From positions 372,001-436,000 of the forward strand of contig JBFNNX010000023.1 of NCBI GenBank assembly GCA_040791665.1: a DNA stretch of 64,000 bases, written 5' to 3'. This DNA is from Thiodiazotropha sp040791665 (GTDB lineage Bacteria > Pseudomonadota > Gammaproteobacteria > Chromatiales > Chromatiaceae). How positions within the stretch are numbered: position 1 is the first letter of the stretch; each line of letters begins with the position of its first letter. The notes beneath the pieces are model-generated. The model made no database searches, was not told where the DNA came from, and worked only from the letters and a program-made list of their open reading frames with translations. Positions 37,899 through 46,877 of this stretch are shown here, in pieces. The translations under genes were made by a program, and so were the position numbers.

Positions 37899-38602
37899 AA
37901 ACCTCCAACTGTTTCGTTTTCCTGGTTACACACCATATTCAGCTATGGCCTCTCACCCTACCCCTCCCTCACGGAGAGCGTTATACAAGCGGGCCGCAAA
38001 ACGGTTATCTGTCCGCAAATGAACACCAATTTGGCTTAATAACCGCCCTGTACGCGGCGGTAGAATAGAGCCTGCGTCGCACCATGCTGAACAGTAGTAT
38101 TTTATTTGCGTTTCCACATTACATGAGATCCGTTCTATATGGCCAGCATGCACCAACTATGAAGTCGAAGCCAAACCCAATTCGAAATATTCGCCTTAAG
38201 ATAGGCGCCTGATGGCTATATATCGCAGTAGCGGCAGGGACGCCGCATAAGCTCCGCTAGCGCAAGGATGTGTTGTCGGGGCGTCGGAGAAGTATAGCCG
38301 TCAGGTGCCGGGGTTCGACAGCTCGCAAACTGATCGTTACAGCATTGGGATCCATTGCATCTATTCGCCCAATAACATTCGATATGTCAACCATATTACC
38401 GCGGCAACAAAATCTCATTATCATTCCAAAGCCAACTGCTCAAACCCAATAAGAGTGGTATTATTTTCCCCCACAATACCCCCTGTTGCATCCCGGCTAT
38501 GGCGCCGCTAGAATAGCTGACCATTCTACTTGGTTATAGCCGGGATCTCTCTACTACGAGGATCACAACAAGAATTCATCTCTAATGAAGGAGTACCATT
38601 CC
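37899..38602. other. Non-coding region upstream of sodB
   Basis: No gene is credible. An inverted repeat TCCCGGCTAT (38491-38500) / ATAGCCGGGA (38536-38545) with a 35-nt spacer lies 57-111 bp before sodB and could be leader structure or an operator pair. Confidence 0.4.
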
Positions 38603-39184
38603 ATGGCCCATGAACTACCCGCCCTACCCTATGCAATCGACGCACTGGAACCCGTTATTTCGAAAGAGACATTGGAGTTTCATCACGGCAAGCACCACAA
38701 CACCTATGTGACCAATCTCAACAACCTGATACCCGGCACTGAGTTTGAGAACGCCACCCTGGAAGATACCATCATGAAATCATCCGGCGGCGTATTCAAC
38801 AATGCGGCACAGATCTGGAATCACACCTTCTATTGGAACTGCCTGCAAAGCCCGAACGAAGACAATGCCCCCGGCGGTGCCCTGGCGGACGCCATCAACT
38901 CGACCTTCGGCTCCTTTGACGAATTCAAGAAACAGTTCGCCACCTCCGGCGCAACCAACTTCGGTTCCGGCTGGACCTGGCTTGTGCAGAACGAAGACGG
39001 CAGCCTGGAGATCTTCAATACATCAAATGCGGGCACACCCATGACCTCAGGCAAGAAGGCACTGCTGACCGTCGATGTCTGGGAACACGCCTACTACATC
39101 GACTATCGCAATGCGCGCCCCGCTTATCTGGAGGCGTTCTGGAAGGTGGTTAACTGGAACTTCGTCGCCGATAACATGAGTTAA
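38603..39184 (+). CDS. sodB: Iron superoxide dismutase
   Basis: 193 residues. Metal ligands are visible: FHHGKHHNTYV (first His), QIWNHTFYWNC (second), and VDVWEHAYYIDYRNARPAYLEAFW (Asp and His). WTWLVQNEDG is in the core. The iron-type signature (AQIWNHTFYWN) supports SodB over SodA. The start at 38603 follows AAGGAGT; an earlier in-frame ATG (38585) overlaps that site. A hairpin terminator follows the stop. Confidence 0.95.
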   Translation: MAHELPALPYAIDALEPVISKETLEFHHGKHHNTYVTNLNNLIPGTEFENATLEDTIMKSSGGVFNNAAQIWNHTFYWNCLQSPNEDNAPGGALADAINSTFGSFDEFKKQFATSGATNFGSGWTWLVQNEDGSLEIFNTSNAGTPMTSGKKALLTVDVWEHAYYIDYRNARPAYLEAFWKVVNWNFVADNMS

Positions 39185-39195
39185 TCCCCTACACT

Positions 39196-39224
39196 CGCCA
39201 GCATGTATCAATGCTGGCGGGTTT
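39196..39224 (+). terminator. Rho-independent terminator after sodB
   Basis: CGCCAGCAT (39196-39204), 6-nt loop, ATGCTGGCG (39211-39219), then GGTTTC. A perfect 9-bp stem. Confidence 0.7.
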
Positions 39225-39976
39225 CAGCAATCACTTCATTGCCACTGAACTGCTATTTAATGGAATCACAACCATTTGAATCTGCCTAACACGGATAAAC
39301 AGTATCCGCTATCGAGCCAACACACCTGCCCATAATCTTCTAAAAACCGACACAAAAAAACATACTCACGCATCCAATCCCATCTATGTTTGCACTACTT
39401 CTGAATTATATGGCCATTGCATATATATGAAGAGAGTATGCCGCTAGTGAATGCAACGCCCAGCAAGGCACTGATCTCTATACCGGTCAAGGTACACCCC
39501 TGATCCAGGCCGAGTGTATTGAACTGTTCAAACAACTGGGCACTGAGATGAAGCCCGAACTGAAATCACCAAGTGTTAATGTGCCTTGCGAAGATGGCTG
39601 TACACAGCAGCGCTATGCCCTGAGGAATAGGTTGCACGAATACTGAAACCTCTCACAGTTAAGGTTCCACACTCAAAGTCAAGTCCTGGGTTAAAGACAA
39701 CCAGTCGAATCAAATGCTGTTACTGAAAAGTAACATATTATGTTCAGACAGTTGTTTCTTCACCACTAATTCTTTTAGCGATGAAAGCTACGGATAGTTA
39801 TCCGTCCCTGTAATTAACAAACGTTAGTTATCATCAATCAACTTACACTTTAAAATTAAGAATAAACGGCTAAACTGTAGAGCGCATAGAAACCCTAGGT
39901 TTGCTAGGGTAAAGTTATAGTGGAAAAAATTAGAACGGATTAACTATGTAATTATTGGCCAGTTGAGGAGTGATCG
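39225..39976. other. Non-coding DNA with one possible gene remnant
   Basis: From 39449 to 39646 one frame reads as a 65-residue peptide with four cysteines (ECNAQQG, AECIELF, VPCEDGCTQQ) without a start codon, ending at TGA 39644. It could be the tail of a decayed periplasmic gene. The rest is AT-rich without a gene. Confidence 0.4.
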
Positions 39977-40345
39977 ATGAAATTACTGTATATGTTAATG
40001 CTTTCTTGCATATTCTCGATTGTCACAGCAGCTGAGATTGACAACCATCCACCAGTGGATCATAACGCCATATTTCAAAAAGCCAACCAATCAGTACCAG
40101 ATATCAAATCGATGCGTCAGGCAGAAGTCCTGAGTGTAATAGATACAAATGGATATACCTATATTGAGGTGAATCAGAATAACGAAACAGTCTGGTTGGC
40201 CGTACCGGCGGCTGCGGTAAAGGCGGGTGACACCATTCACTATCCGGATGGCCCAATAGTGCTAAATCATATCAGCCGCTCTCTCGATAGAACATTTCCT
40301 TCAGTGATTTTTCTGATGAGCATTGTCGTCAACAGCGACAAATAA
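39977..40345 (+). CDS. NrfJ-like periplasmic protein
   Basis: 122 residues with a signal peptide (LLYMLMLSCIFSIVTAAE, cleavage near 19). The rest resembles NrfJ-type proteins that accompany multihaem reductases: EVLSVIDTNGYTYIEVNQNN, then TVWLAVPAAAVKAGDTI, and SRSLDRTFPSVIFL, a small beta-fold in the family. The normal KVWA/AAP pattern is present as VWLAVPA. No cytochrome is adjacent, but the cytochrome locus starts 1.2 kb downstream. A strong start: ATG at 39977 after GAGGAG. Confidence 0.7.
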   Translation: MKLLYMLMLSCIFSIVTAAEIDNHPPVDHNAIFQKANQSVPDIKSMRQAEVLSVIDTNGYTYIEVNQNNETVWLAVPAAAVKAGDTIHYPDGPIVLNHISRSLDRTFPSVIFLMSIVVNSDK

Positions 40346-41500
40346 CGGAAGAGTAAATCGCAGCAACTCCTAGCAAGGCATAAAGGCTTGAATAGATATT
40401 ATGAGGCCCTGCTTAAATTCATCCATGATTTTATCAGTGACGCGCTATTAAATTTCAGGCGCTGACAAAAACTAAGATACACGCACTGTATTGATCTAAA
40501 GAGATTATGCCCTGCTATCCAGTCACCCTCATATGCCTAGTCAGATTGACCCCGGCAATGAGATTCGCAATCGACAAAATATCAACGGTCGCAAGGAGCG
40601 CCAGTTAAAATTATCGAGACAGATAATAACCTTCCTCTATTCAACTCGGATGCCGCATCGACACTGCCGTGCGGAAGGACGGATTTGACATTAGCGATTT
40701 TTTGAAAGCTTTAAAAAATCTGCGCATGAGAGAAGATATTACGCGTTTTTTCGGATTTATATAACTGCTCATTATTATTAATAATCTCAATAATTAATCA
40801 TGCTCTACTTATGAATCTGATAAATTCCTATTTTTTTCGATACTCTCTCTATATATTTATCTTAATTATTACAACCACTTACAATATTTCCATCTTTAGT
40901 CAATAGGTTTTTTATAAATGCATAAGTTTTCATTATGGTTACAATTAGTTAAATTTATTTGACAAAAACAGCGCGAAAAACCTTACTAAAGATAAAGGAA
41001 ATGAGATTTCTATGCCCATAAAAATGTAATTAATAGTTGACCTCATCCGTTAAGGAAACGTCATTTATAGCAGGCGTATGTGAAGCGAGAAGCGATGTTT
41101 CAGCTTTGAGTTTTCGGCTCGTAGAATCAAGTAGCGTGGCTAGAAGCTGTTGACATCCGCTGCCAGTGGAATTGACGTAGATGAGTTTTTCATTCTCTTG
41201 TTACCACCAGCCAAACTGGCGTTAGCAAGACTTGTACGGTCTTAAAATATTTTTAAGCCTTATTAACAAACATAATAAATCGGTCATTAAAGTCAGAACC
41301 GTTAAGCAGTCTCTTTACTGCTTTTCGGCAAATGCTGTGATACAGAAACAGTTGATATTTACTGGCCAAGAAACCAGCCAAAAATAACTCAAGGTGCTGA
41401 AAAGGTATACCTGGGGAGGGATGCCATTCATGAGATACATGCCCTGAGCGGGTTGTGTACTCGGAATGGGTTTGATAATTAGCATGGCAGAGGAAGACTG
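40346..41500. other. AT-rich non-coding region ahead of the cytochrome locus
   Basis: About 1.15 kb with no credible gene. Markedly AT-rich from about 40730 to 41000. A near-palindrome GATTTTTTGAAAGCTTTAAAAAATC-like hairpin spans 40696-40720. It probably contains the promoter of the first cytochrome gene, but no consensus could be assigned. Confidence 0.4.
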
Positions 41501-42157
41501 ATGCTATTTGTTCATTCACGCACTTCTCTAGATATACGATATAACTTCATTGCGGCCATGTGTGTCCTGTTTGCCTATACATTGCCCGCCGTAGCTGCAA
41601 TCCAGGGTAGCATGCACGATCTCTCAGGTAGCGGCATCACCGTTGAAATCTGTAATATTTGCCATACTCCCCATGCCGGCAATGGCAGTACGACCACACC
41701 GTTGTGGAACCACACCATATCTACAGTCGTCTACACGCTTTACAATAGCCCCACTATGGATGTAGCGGTAGAACAACCAGGCCCTGGAAGCATGTCACGC
41801 TTATGCCTGTCTTGTCATGACGGTACGGTCGCTATCGATTCATTCGGCGGTGACACAGGTACCCCTGGCAATGTACTTACTGGATTGGCTTCCAAAGGTA
41901 CAGATCTAAGTGATGATCATCCTGTCGGCGTGCAATGGGTACACCAGACATTAGGAGGCGGCAGTTCCAGTCTATGCATGAACTGTCATGACATTCATAA
42001 TATCACCGAACCACCGGGTAAAGAGCTTAAATTTTTTGCTGGCAGAGTCGAATGTCCATCTTGCCATGATGTTCATAATAGTCAGGTTATGGATGTTAAG
42101 TTGTTGCGAAAGCCGCTTGCTGGTTCAGCGTTATGCTTTCATTGTCATCCCAAATAA
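41501..42157 (+). CDS. Pentaheme c-type cytochrome (paired CXXCH family)
   Basis: 218 residues, exported (hydrophobic AAMCVLFAYTLPAVAA, cleavage near 33). Five haem sites: CNICH, CLSCH, CMNCH, CPSCH and CFHCH. It starts mature as IQGSMHDLSGSG, a motif shared with the tetraheme protein at 44846 (GSRHDL) and, more loosely, with the dodecaheme one at 50044. HTPH after the first site fits the doubled-CXXCH family. Probably periplasmic or surface electron carrier. ATG at 41501 after GAGGAAG. Confidence 0.85.
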   Translation: MLFVHSRTSLDIRYNFIAAMCVLFAYTLPAVAAIQGSMHDLSGSGITVEICNICHTPHAGNGSTTTPLWNHTISTVVYTLYNSPTMDVAVEQPGPGSMSRLCLSCHDGTVAIDSFGGDTGTPGNVLTGLASKGTDLSDDHPVGVQWVHQTLGGGSSSLCMNCHDIHNITEPPGKELKFFAGRVECPSCHDVHNSQVMDVKLLRKPLAGSALCFHCHPK

Positions 42158-42303
42158 GCGCAGTTTAATACGTCGCATACTACACATTTGAGACTCATAT
42201 TTAACAAATAGTCGAGGACTTGTGAGGTTTTATTTGTAATACATTCAATTACTGATCGATCATTCTTTTTGAACAAATCAGGATCTATAAGGAAGGATAA
42301 ATA

Positions 42304-43659
42304 GTGGTGAAATCTATTGATAGCAATAATGGAGAGGTTAAAGGACGACTGTGTCTTGTTGAAGATGATGAAATTATGCGCGCTTCCCTATGCCAAAGGT
42401 TTGATATTGAGAATATAGTTTCTGATTGCTTTTGCACTGGCCAGGAAGCTTTTGAGTCAATCTCAAGAAATGACTACACGACATTGATTATAGATATTCG
42501 TTTACCCGATACAAATGGTGAAAAACTATTTAACGCAATCATTGATTCAAATAATGTTCCACCAACTACGATTTTCATCAGCGGGTATCGTGATATCAAT
42601 CAAGCTGTGCGGCTGTTAAAGGCAGGCGCTGTTGACTACCTAACAAAACCATTTGATCTAGACGAGCTTATAGATAAACTGAGAGAGGCATCTCCCTCGC
42701 TTTTCGGTGAAGATAAGGAAAGCAGTACAGTGTTAGGCGTGTCTCCAAAAATGCGGCAGATAAAAGCCATGTTAGATCGCCTTGCAGTCCATAACTGTGA
42801 CATTTTAATTACAGGTGAATCGGGTGTTGGCAAAGAGTATGCCGCAAGATATTTTGCCAGCAGATTGAATAACGGACACGAAAAACCGTTTATTGCATTG
42901 AATTGCGCAGCTCTCCCGGAAGACCTTCTTGAAGCTGAGTTGTTCGGCCATGAGGAAGGGGCATTCACAGGTGCCACCAAATCAAGGAAGGGAGTATTTG
43001 AGCTTGCTGATGGCGGTGTGCTGTTTCTTGACGAAATTGGAGAAACATCCGCAAGAATGCAGGCAAAGCTATTACGCGCTATTCAGGAAAGGGTTGTACA
43101 CAGACTGGGCCAAGAAAAACCGATATCCGTCAATCTTCGCCTAATCTATGCGACCAACAGAGACTTAAAGAAAATGGTTGCAAATGGTGAATTTCGAGAA
43201 GACTTATATTTCAGGATCAATACAGTTCATCTTCATATACCCCCCCTTCGTGAACGCAAAGAGGATATCAATTGGCTTGCACACCGGATAATTGATAATT
43301 TTTTTCATGAACACAAAAAAAGACGCTTATTGCTACCACTAACTGTACGTTATTTGGAAAAGCAACACTGGCCAGGTAATTTGAGAGAACTTGCCAATGC
43401 CGTGGAACGTGCCTGTATCTTGTCAACACAGGATATTCTTGGCCCTAGAGAGTTCGGTGCGCCCTCTGAAGATCATCTCATCCCATGCTGTGAAATGAAA
43501 TTAAAAGATTCCATGGAAGAATTTGAAAAAAAGTTTCTGCTCGAGAAATTGAATGCACATCAATGGCGTATTGCAGAAACCGCATCCTGCCTTGGAATCA
43601 GCAGAAAGAGCTTGTGGGAAAAGATGAAACGTTATGAAATATCACATCAGAACAACTGA
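42304..43659 (+). CDS. Sigma-54-dependent response regulator (NtrC family)
   Basis: 451 residues: receiver domain (acidic pair E20/D21/D22, phosphoacceptor D64 in LIIDIRLPD, K in YLTKPFD), AAA+ domain with Walker A GESGVGKE, the intact sigma-54 contact motif GAFTGA, Walker B GGVLFLDEIGE, and a C-terminal Fis-type helix-turn-helix (WRIAETASCLGISRKSLWEKM). GTG start after AAGGAAGG. No sensor kinase is adjacent, so it is an orphan. It is embedded between cytochrome genes and is the natural candidate regulator for the locus. A strong terminator follows. Confidence 0.95.
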   Translation: MVKSIDSNNGEVKGRLCLVEDDEIMRASLCQRFDIENIVSDCFCTGQEAFESISRNDYTTLIIDIRLPDTNGEKLFNAIIDSNNVPPTTIFISGYRDINQAVRLLKAGAVDYLTKPFDLDELIDKLREASPSLFGEDKESSTVLGVSPKMRQIKAMLDRLAVHNCDILITGESGVGKEYAARYFASRLNNGHEKPFIALNCAALPEDLLEAELFGHEEGAFTGATKSRKGVFELADGGVLFLDEIGETSARMQAKLLRAIQERVVHRLGQEKPISVNLRLIYATNRDLKKMVANGEFREDLYFRINTVHLHIPPLRERKEDINWLAHRIIDNFFHEHKKRRLLLPLTVRYLEKQHWPGNLRELANAVERACILSTQDILGPREFGAPSEDHLIPCCEMKLKDSMEEFEKKFLLEKLNAHQWRIAETASCLGISRKSLWEKMKRYEISHQNN

Positions 43660-43668
43660 TGCCAAAGC

Positions 43669-43701
43669 AGCCAATCTCCTAGAGATTGGCTATAAATTTT
43701 T
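43669..43701 (+). terminator. Rho-independent terminator after the regulator
   Basis: AGCCAATCTC (43669-43678), loop CTA, GAGATTGGCT (43682-43691), then ATAAATTTTT. A perfect 10-bp stem with a T-rich tail. Confidence 0.8.
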
Positions 43702-44845
43702 CTGAAGCATCTGCAATAACCGCTCGGCATTTATCCGCTATGCCTCCACGCGTTTCCTCTAAAACGCAGTGTTGAGCATCTCGCCAGATAATATTCCAAA
43801 CCGTTCAGTGCTGGTAAAACTTGATAGTTCATAGAGCCAAATATCTTGATATTTTTAACATGCATGGTGACCCGATCTCCTACTTCGAGAATATAGGCTG
43901 TTTAATTTGATCAATTACTAAACGGTAACCTGCACGTATGTCATCTCATTGAACCTACAGGGCCGAGCATATTGCTATCTGACAATGTTCCCTGTTAGTG
44001 ACAGGAAGGGGATTCCTGTTTTGTGCATATGCCATCAAATGCACTTACCGCAGGATATTCTTTTATAGGATTTACTACCTTAAATACAATGGGTTAAATA
44101 GTACTTACAAAATTTAAAAGATATCGCATATCTAAATAAAGCAATACACTGGGAAACTCGTTCCTCTCGCCAAAGCTCACTGCGGCAGTCGTCACTTGGG
44201 CTGTTACTGTAGGGTTACATGGATTGTTATAAACGCCTATCGATAAATACTTTAACAAAATCAGTAGATTATTCGGATTTCGATCAGATTGCAGTTACGT
44301 ATAAGTAACTTGATGGTATTAATTCTAGCTACCCAATAGTTGGCACATCGATTCAAAAAACAATAATTTCCATTATTTTCAAATCATTATATTCACCTCC
44401 AGGTATTCTGGCATCAAATGTGCTCTACAGCTTACACGGACTGCCATTTCAGAACTCGTACCGTTATCAAATCAAACAACAGGATGTTGTTGTCATTAGG
44501 AAACGATCTCTACCAAGGAACAACCATGAGAGTTAAACAATTTAGAGTTGGTATGAATGCGTCCTGATTTGGAATGTTTTGGATTGATCAACGATATATC
44601 TGCAGCCGTAGAAATCGACTTGCGGTATATGCAATGAAGTTTGCGAGGTTTGTGGCGGCCTTAGCGGGACGCCACAAACAGGCAAACATCGATCAAGCCG
44701 TAGTTCCGTGGCTCTTAACAGTTTTTTTTGGGAATCGTTTACTGGACGTGTTAACACAATCATGGCTGGAAACAACAAACCGTCAACTTTAGGTATAACC
44801 GTACGACTTCAAATGGGATGCCTACATTTACAAACTGGAGGAAAC
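43702..44845. other. AT-rich non-coding region before the tetraheme gene
   Basis: About 1.14 kb without a recognisable gene. A TGGCAC near 44342 recalls the -24 half of a sigma-54 promoter, but the -12 half reads TTCA instead of TTGC. It is not called as a promoter. Confidence 0.4.
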
Positions 44846-45550
44846 ATGAAGAAAAATGTTTTACTAGAACTGCCGTTAAAGCCATTGCTTGCCGGCATTT
44901 TGGGTGCAGCATGCGGATTGACGGCAATCTCAGCATCTGCAGGTATTGTAGGCTCAAGGCACGATCTGAGATCTTTTCTTGGCCTTGGGGCCAATGCAGA
45001 ACTCTGTGTTGTGTGTCACACCCCCCATGATGCCGATACCACCACCACTGCGGCGCCATTATGGAATCATGCATTAACCGCAGCAACCTTTACAATGTAT
45101 AGCGCAAACGGATCAACTACCCTCGATGGTACGGAAGACCCTCAACCAACGGGCGCTAGCAAATTGTGTCTATCATGTCATGACGGAACAGTCGGACTCG
45201 ATAACTTCGGCGGAGGACCAAACACCTTCGGCCCTCTCGATCCAACAAACCCCTTCTACGTGGGCACAGATCTACAGGGTCAGCATCCAATCTCCATCAC
45301 CTACGAAGACACGCAAGACCCGGGCCTACATGACCCGACAAATCCTGTCACGATAGGTGGCTACACCCCTCCCGGCGGTACTCCCTTTCCCTCGAGAACA
45401 GGTACCATCGCATCGATGCTGATACCGGATGGAAAAGTGCAGTGCAATTCGTGCCATGATGTGCATAACACATTCGTCGCCACCTCCGCTGCGATGCTGC
45501 GTATCGACATGGCCAATAGTACGCTTTGCTTGACCTGCCACAATAAGTAA
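44846..45550 (+). CDS. Tetraheme c-type cytochrome (paired CXXCH family)
   Basis: 234 residues from the ATG at 44846, which follows GGAGG; the open frame is longer upstream but unsupported. Signal peptide about 1-33 (ISASA-G). Haem sites CVVCH, CLSCH, CNSCH and CLTCH. Mature start GIVGSRHDLRSF and the CHTPH, CLSCHDGTV and CHDVHN surroundings match the pentaheme protein at 41501, so these are paralogues; this one lacks the third haem of the other. Exported. A hairpin follows the stop. Confidence 0.87.
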   Translation: MKKNVLLELPLKPLLAGILGAACGLTAISASAGIVGSRHDLRSFLGLGANAELCVVCHTPHDADTTTTAAPLWNHALTAATFTMYSANGSTTLDGTEDPQPTGASKLCLSCHDGTVGLDNFGGGPNTFGPLDPTNPFYVGTDLQGQHPISITYEDTQDPGLHDPTNPVTIGGYTPPGGTPFPSRTGTIASMLIPDGKVQCNSCHDVHNTFVATSAAMLRIDMANSTLCLTCHNK

Positions 45551-45562
45551 CCGAGGAGACCC

Positions 45563-45596
45563 AATCCCCCTAGGTTTTTTATACCTTGGGGGGATT
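45563..45596 (+). terminator. Hairpin after the tetraheme gene
   Basis: AATCCCCCTAGGT (45563-45575) pairs with ACCTTGGGGGGATT (45583-45596) apart from one bulge, around a T-rich loop. Probably a terminator or processing hairpin. Confidence 0.6.
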
Positions 45597-45693
45597 TGTC
45601 GTTTGTGGATGACCGAGATATACGCACCTCAGTGTCACACGTACATTCTTTTTAAGGCCTCAATGCCCTACGTAAGATACCAGACCAACGACT

Positions 45694-46806
45694 ATGCAGC
45701 TGTTGAAAATAATTAACATATATGACCTCAGATATATTGCAGCGTACGTGCTTTATGCACTTATTTTAAGCGGCTGTGCAACCGGCCCGACTGAAGAGCA
45801 GGGCTATCTGTTCTACCCTGCTCTACCCAATCCTCCTCGAATCCAACACCTCGCTACCTTTTCCAATGAGATCGATATCAAAGGCGGGGTCGGAAGTTTC
45901 GGTAGGTTCGTCCTCGGTGGTAGTGAGAATGACTCGAGCGTGAGTAAACCTTACGGCTTGGCAGTCTACGATGGAAAGATATATGTAGTGGACGCCGATA
46001 GCGCGGGTTATGCCATCTTCGACCTTAAGGAGAAAGATTTTCGTTTCGTACTAGGTTCCGGAGGGGGAGCGCTGAAAAAACCGATCAATATCGAGATAGA
46101 TGATGATGGCACGAAATATATCACGGATACGGAACGCCAGCAGGTGATTGTTTTCGACCGCGATGACAACTACCTGCGCGCCTATGGCAAGGAAGGACAA
46201 TTCAAACCCTCAGACGTTGCGCTGGATAGGGACCGCATCTATGTGGCTGATCTTCTGGATAGCAGAATACACGCACTGGATAAAAAGACGGGCGAGACAC
46301 TTTTCAAGTTCCCCCCTAAGGACAAAGAGTCACCGGCGCATCTTGCGCATCCGACTAACCTAGCCCTGCATAATGGCTTCCTCTACGTAGCGGACTCCAC
46401 TCAGGCACGAGTCAACAAGTTCACTACCTCTGGCGACTACGTAGCAACAATAGGGAAAATGGGCACAAGCCTAGGTCACTTTGCGAGGCCGAAAGGCCTC
46501 AGCATTGATAAACTGGGTAATATCTATGTTGTTGATGCTGCATTTGAAAATGTACAGATCTTCACTGACGGAGGTGAATTGCTTCTGTTTTTCGGCGAAC
46601 CTGGTCGGGAACGCAGAAATATCAATCTGCCCACTACCGTAGTGATCGACTACGATAACATTGCCTATTTCCAGCGGTATGCTGCCCCGAATTTTAAACT
46701 CAACTATGTAATATTGGTTGCAAGCCAGTTTGGCAAAGGCAAGGTGAACGCCTTCGGTTTCGGAAAAATGGAGGGTATGGACTATTCAACGGATGTACCC
46801 GATTGA
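45694..46806 (+). CDS. NHL-repeat lipoprotein
   Basis: 370 residues. Lipobox ILSGC places a lipidated cysteine near 28. The conserved stretch FYPALPNPPRIQHLATF follows, then about six NHL/beta-propeller units (for example KPYGLAVYDGKIYVVDADS, ARPKGLSIDKLGNIYVVDAA). Propeller lipoproteins of this sort are found with multihaem cytochromes and barrel proteins in metal-reducing bacteria, where they are thought to be scaffolds. Signal-anchored to a membrane; which side is unknown. No clear ribosome site. It shares the PxxPRIQHL motif with the protein at 48992. Confidence 0.85.
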   Translation: MQLLKIINIYDLRYIAAYVLYALILSGCATGPTEEQGYLFYPALPNPPRIQHLATFSNEIDIKGGVGSFGRFVLGGSENDSSVSKPYGLAVYDGKIYVVDADSAGYAIFDLKEKDFRFVLGSGGGALKKPINIEIDDDGTKYITDTERQQVIVFDRDDNYLRAYGKEGQFKPSDVALDRDRIYVADLLDSRIHALDKKTGETLFKFPPKDKESPAHLAHPTNLALHNGFLYVADSTQARVNKFTTSGDYVATIGKMGTSLGHFARPKGLSIDKLGNIYVVDAAFENVQIFTDGGELLLFFGEPGRERRNINLPTTVVIDYDNIAYFQRYAAPNFKLNYVILVASQFGKGKVNAFGFGKMEGMDYSTDVPD

Positions 46807-46877
46807 AGAGATGTTGCCTTCATCCTGATCCAACCTACTGAGCGGAAAGTTCAGCTCACGGTTGACTCGCTAGCGAT

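Noticed and set aside
41253..41519. Minus-strand open frame before the pentaheme gene
   Set aside because: It overlaps the cytochrome start, has no ribosome site and no recognisable feature.
44340..44356. Possible sigma-54 promoter (TGGCAC-N5-TTCA)
   Set aside because: The invariant GC of the -12 element is absent and the site is about 490 bp from the next gene.
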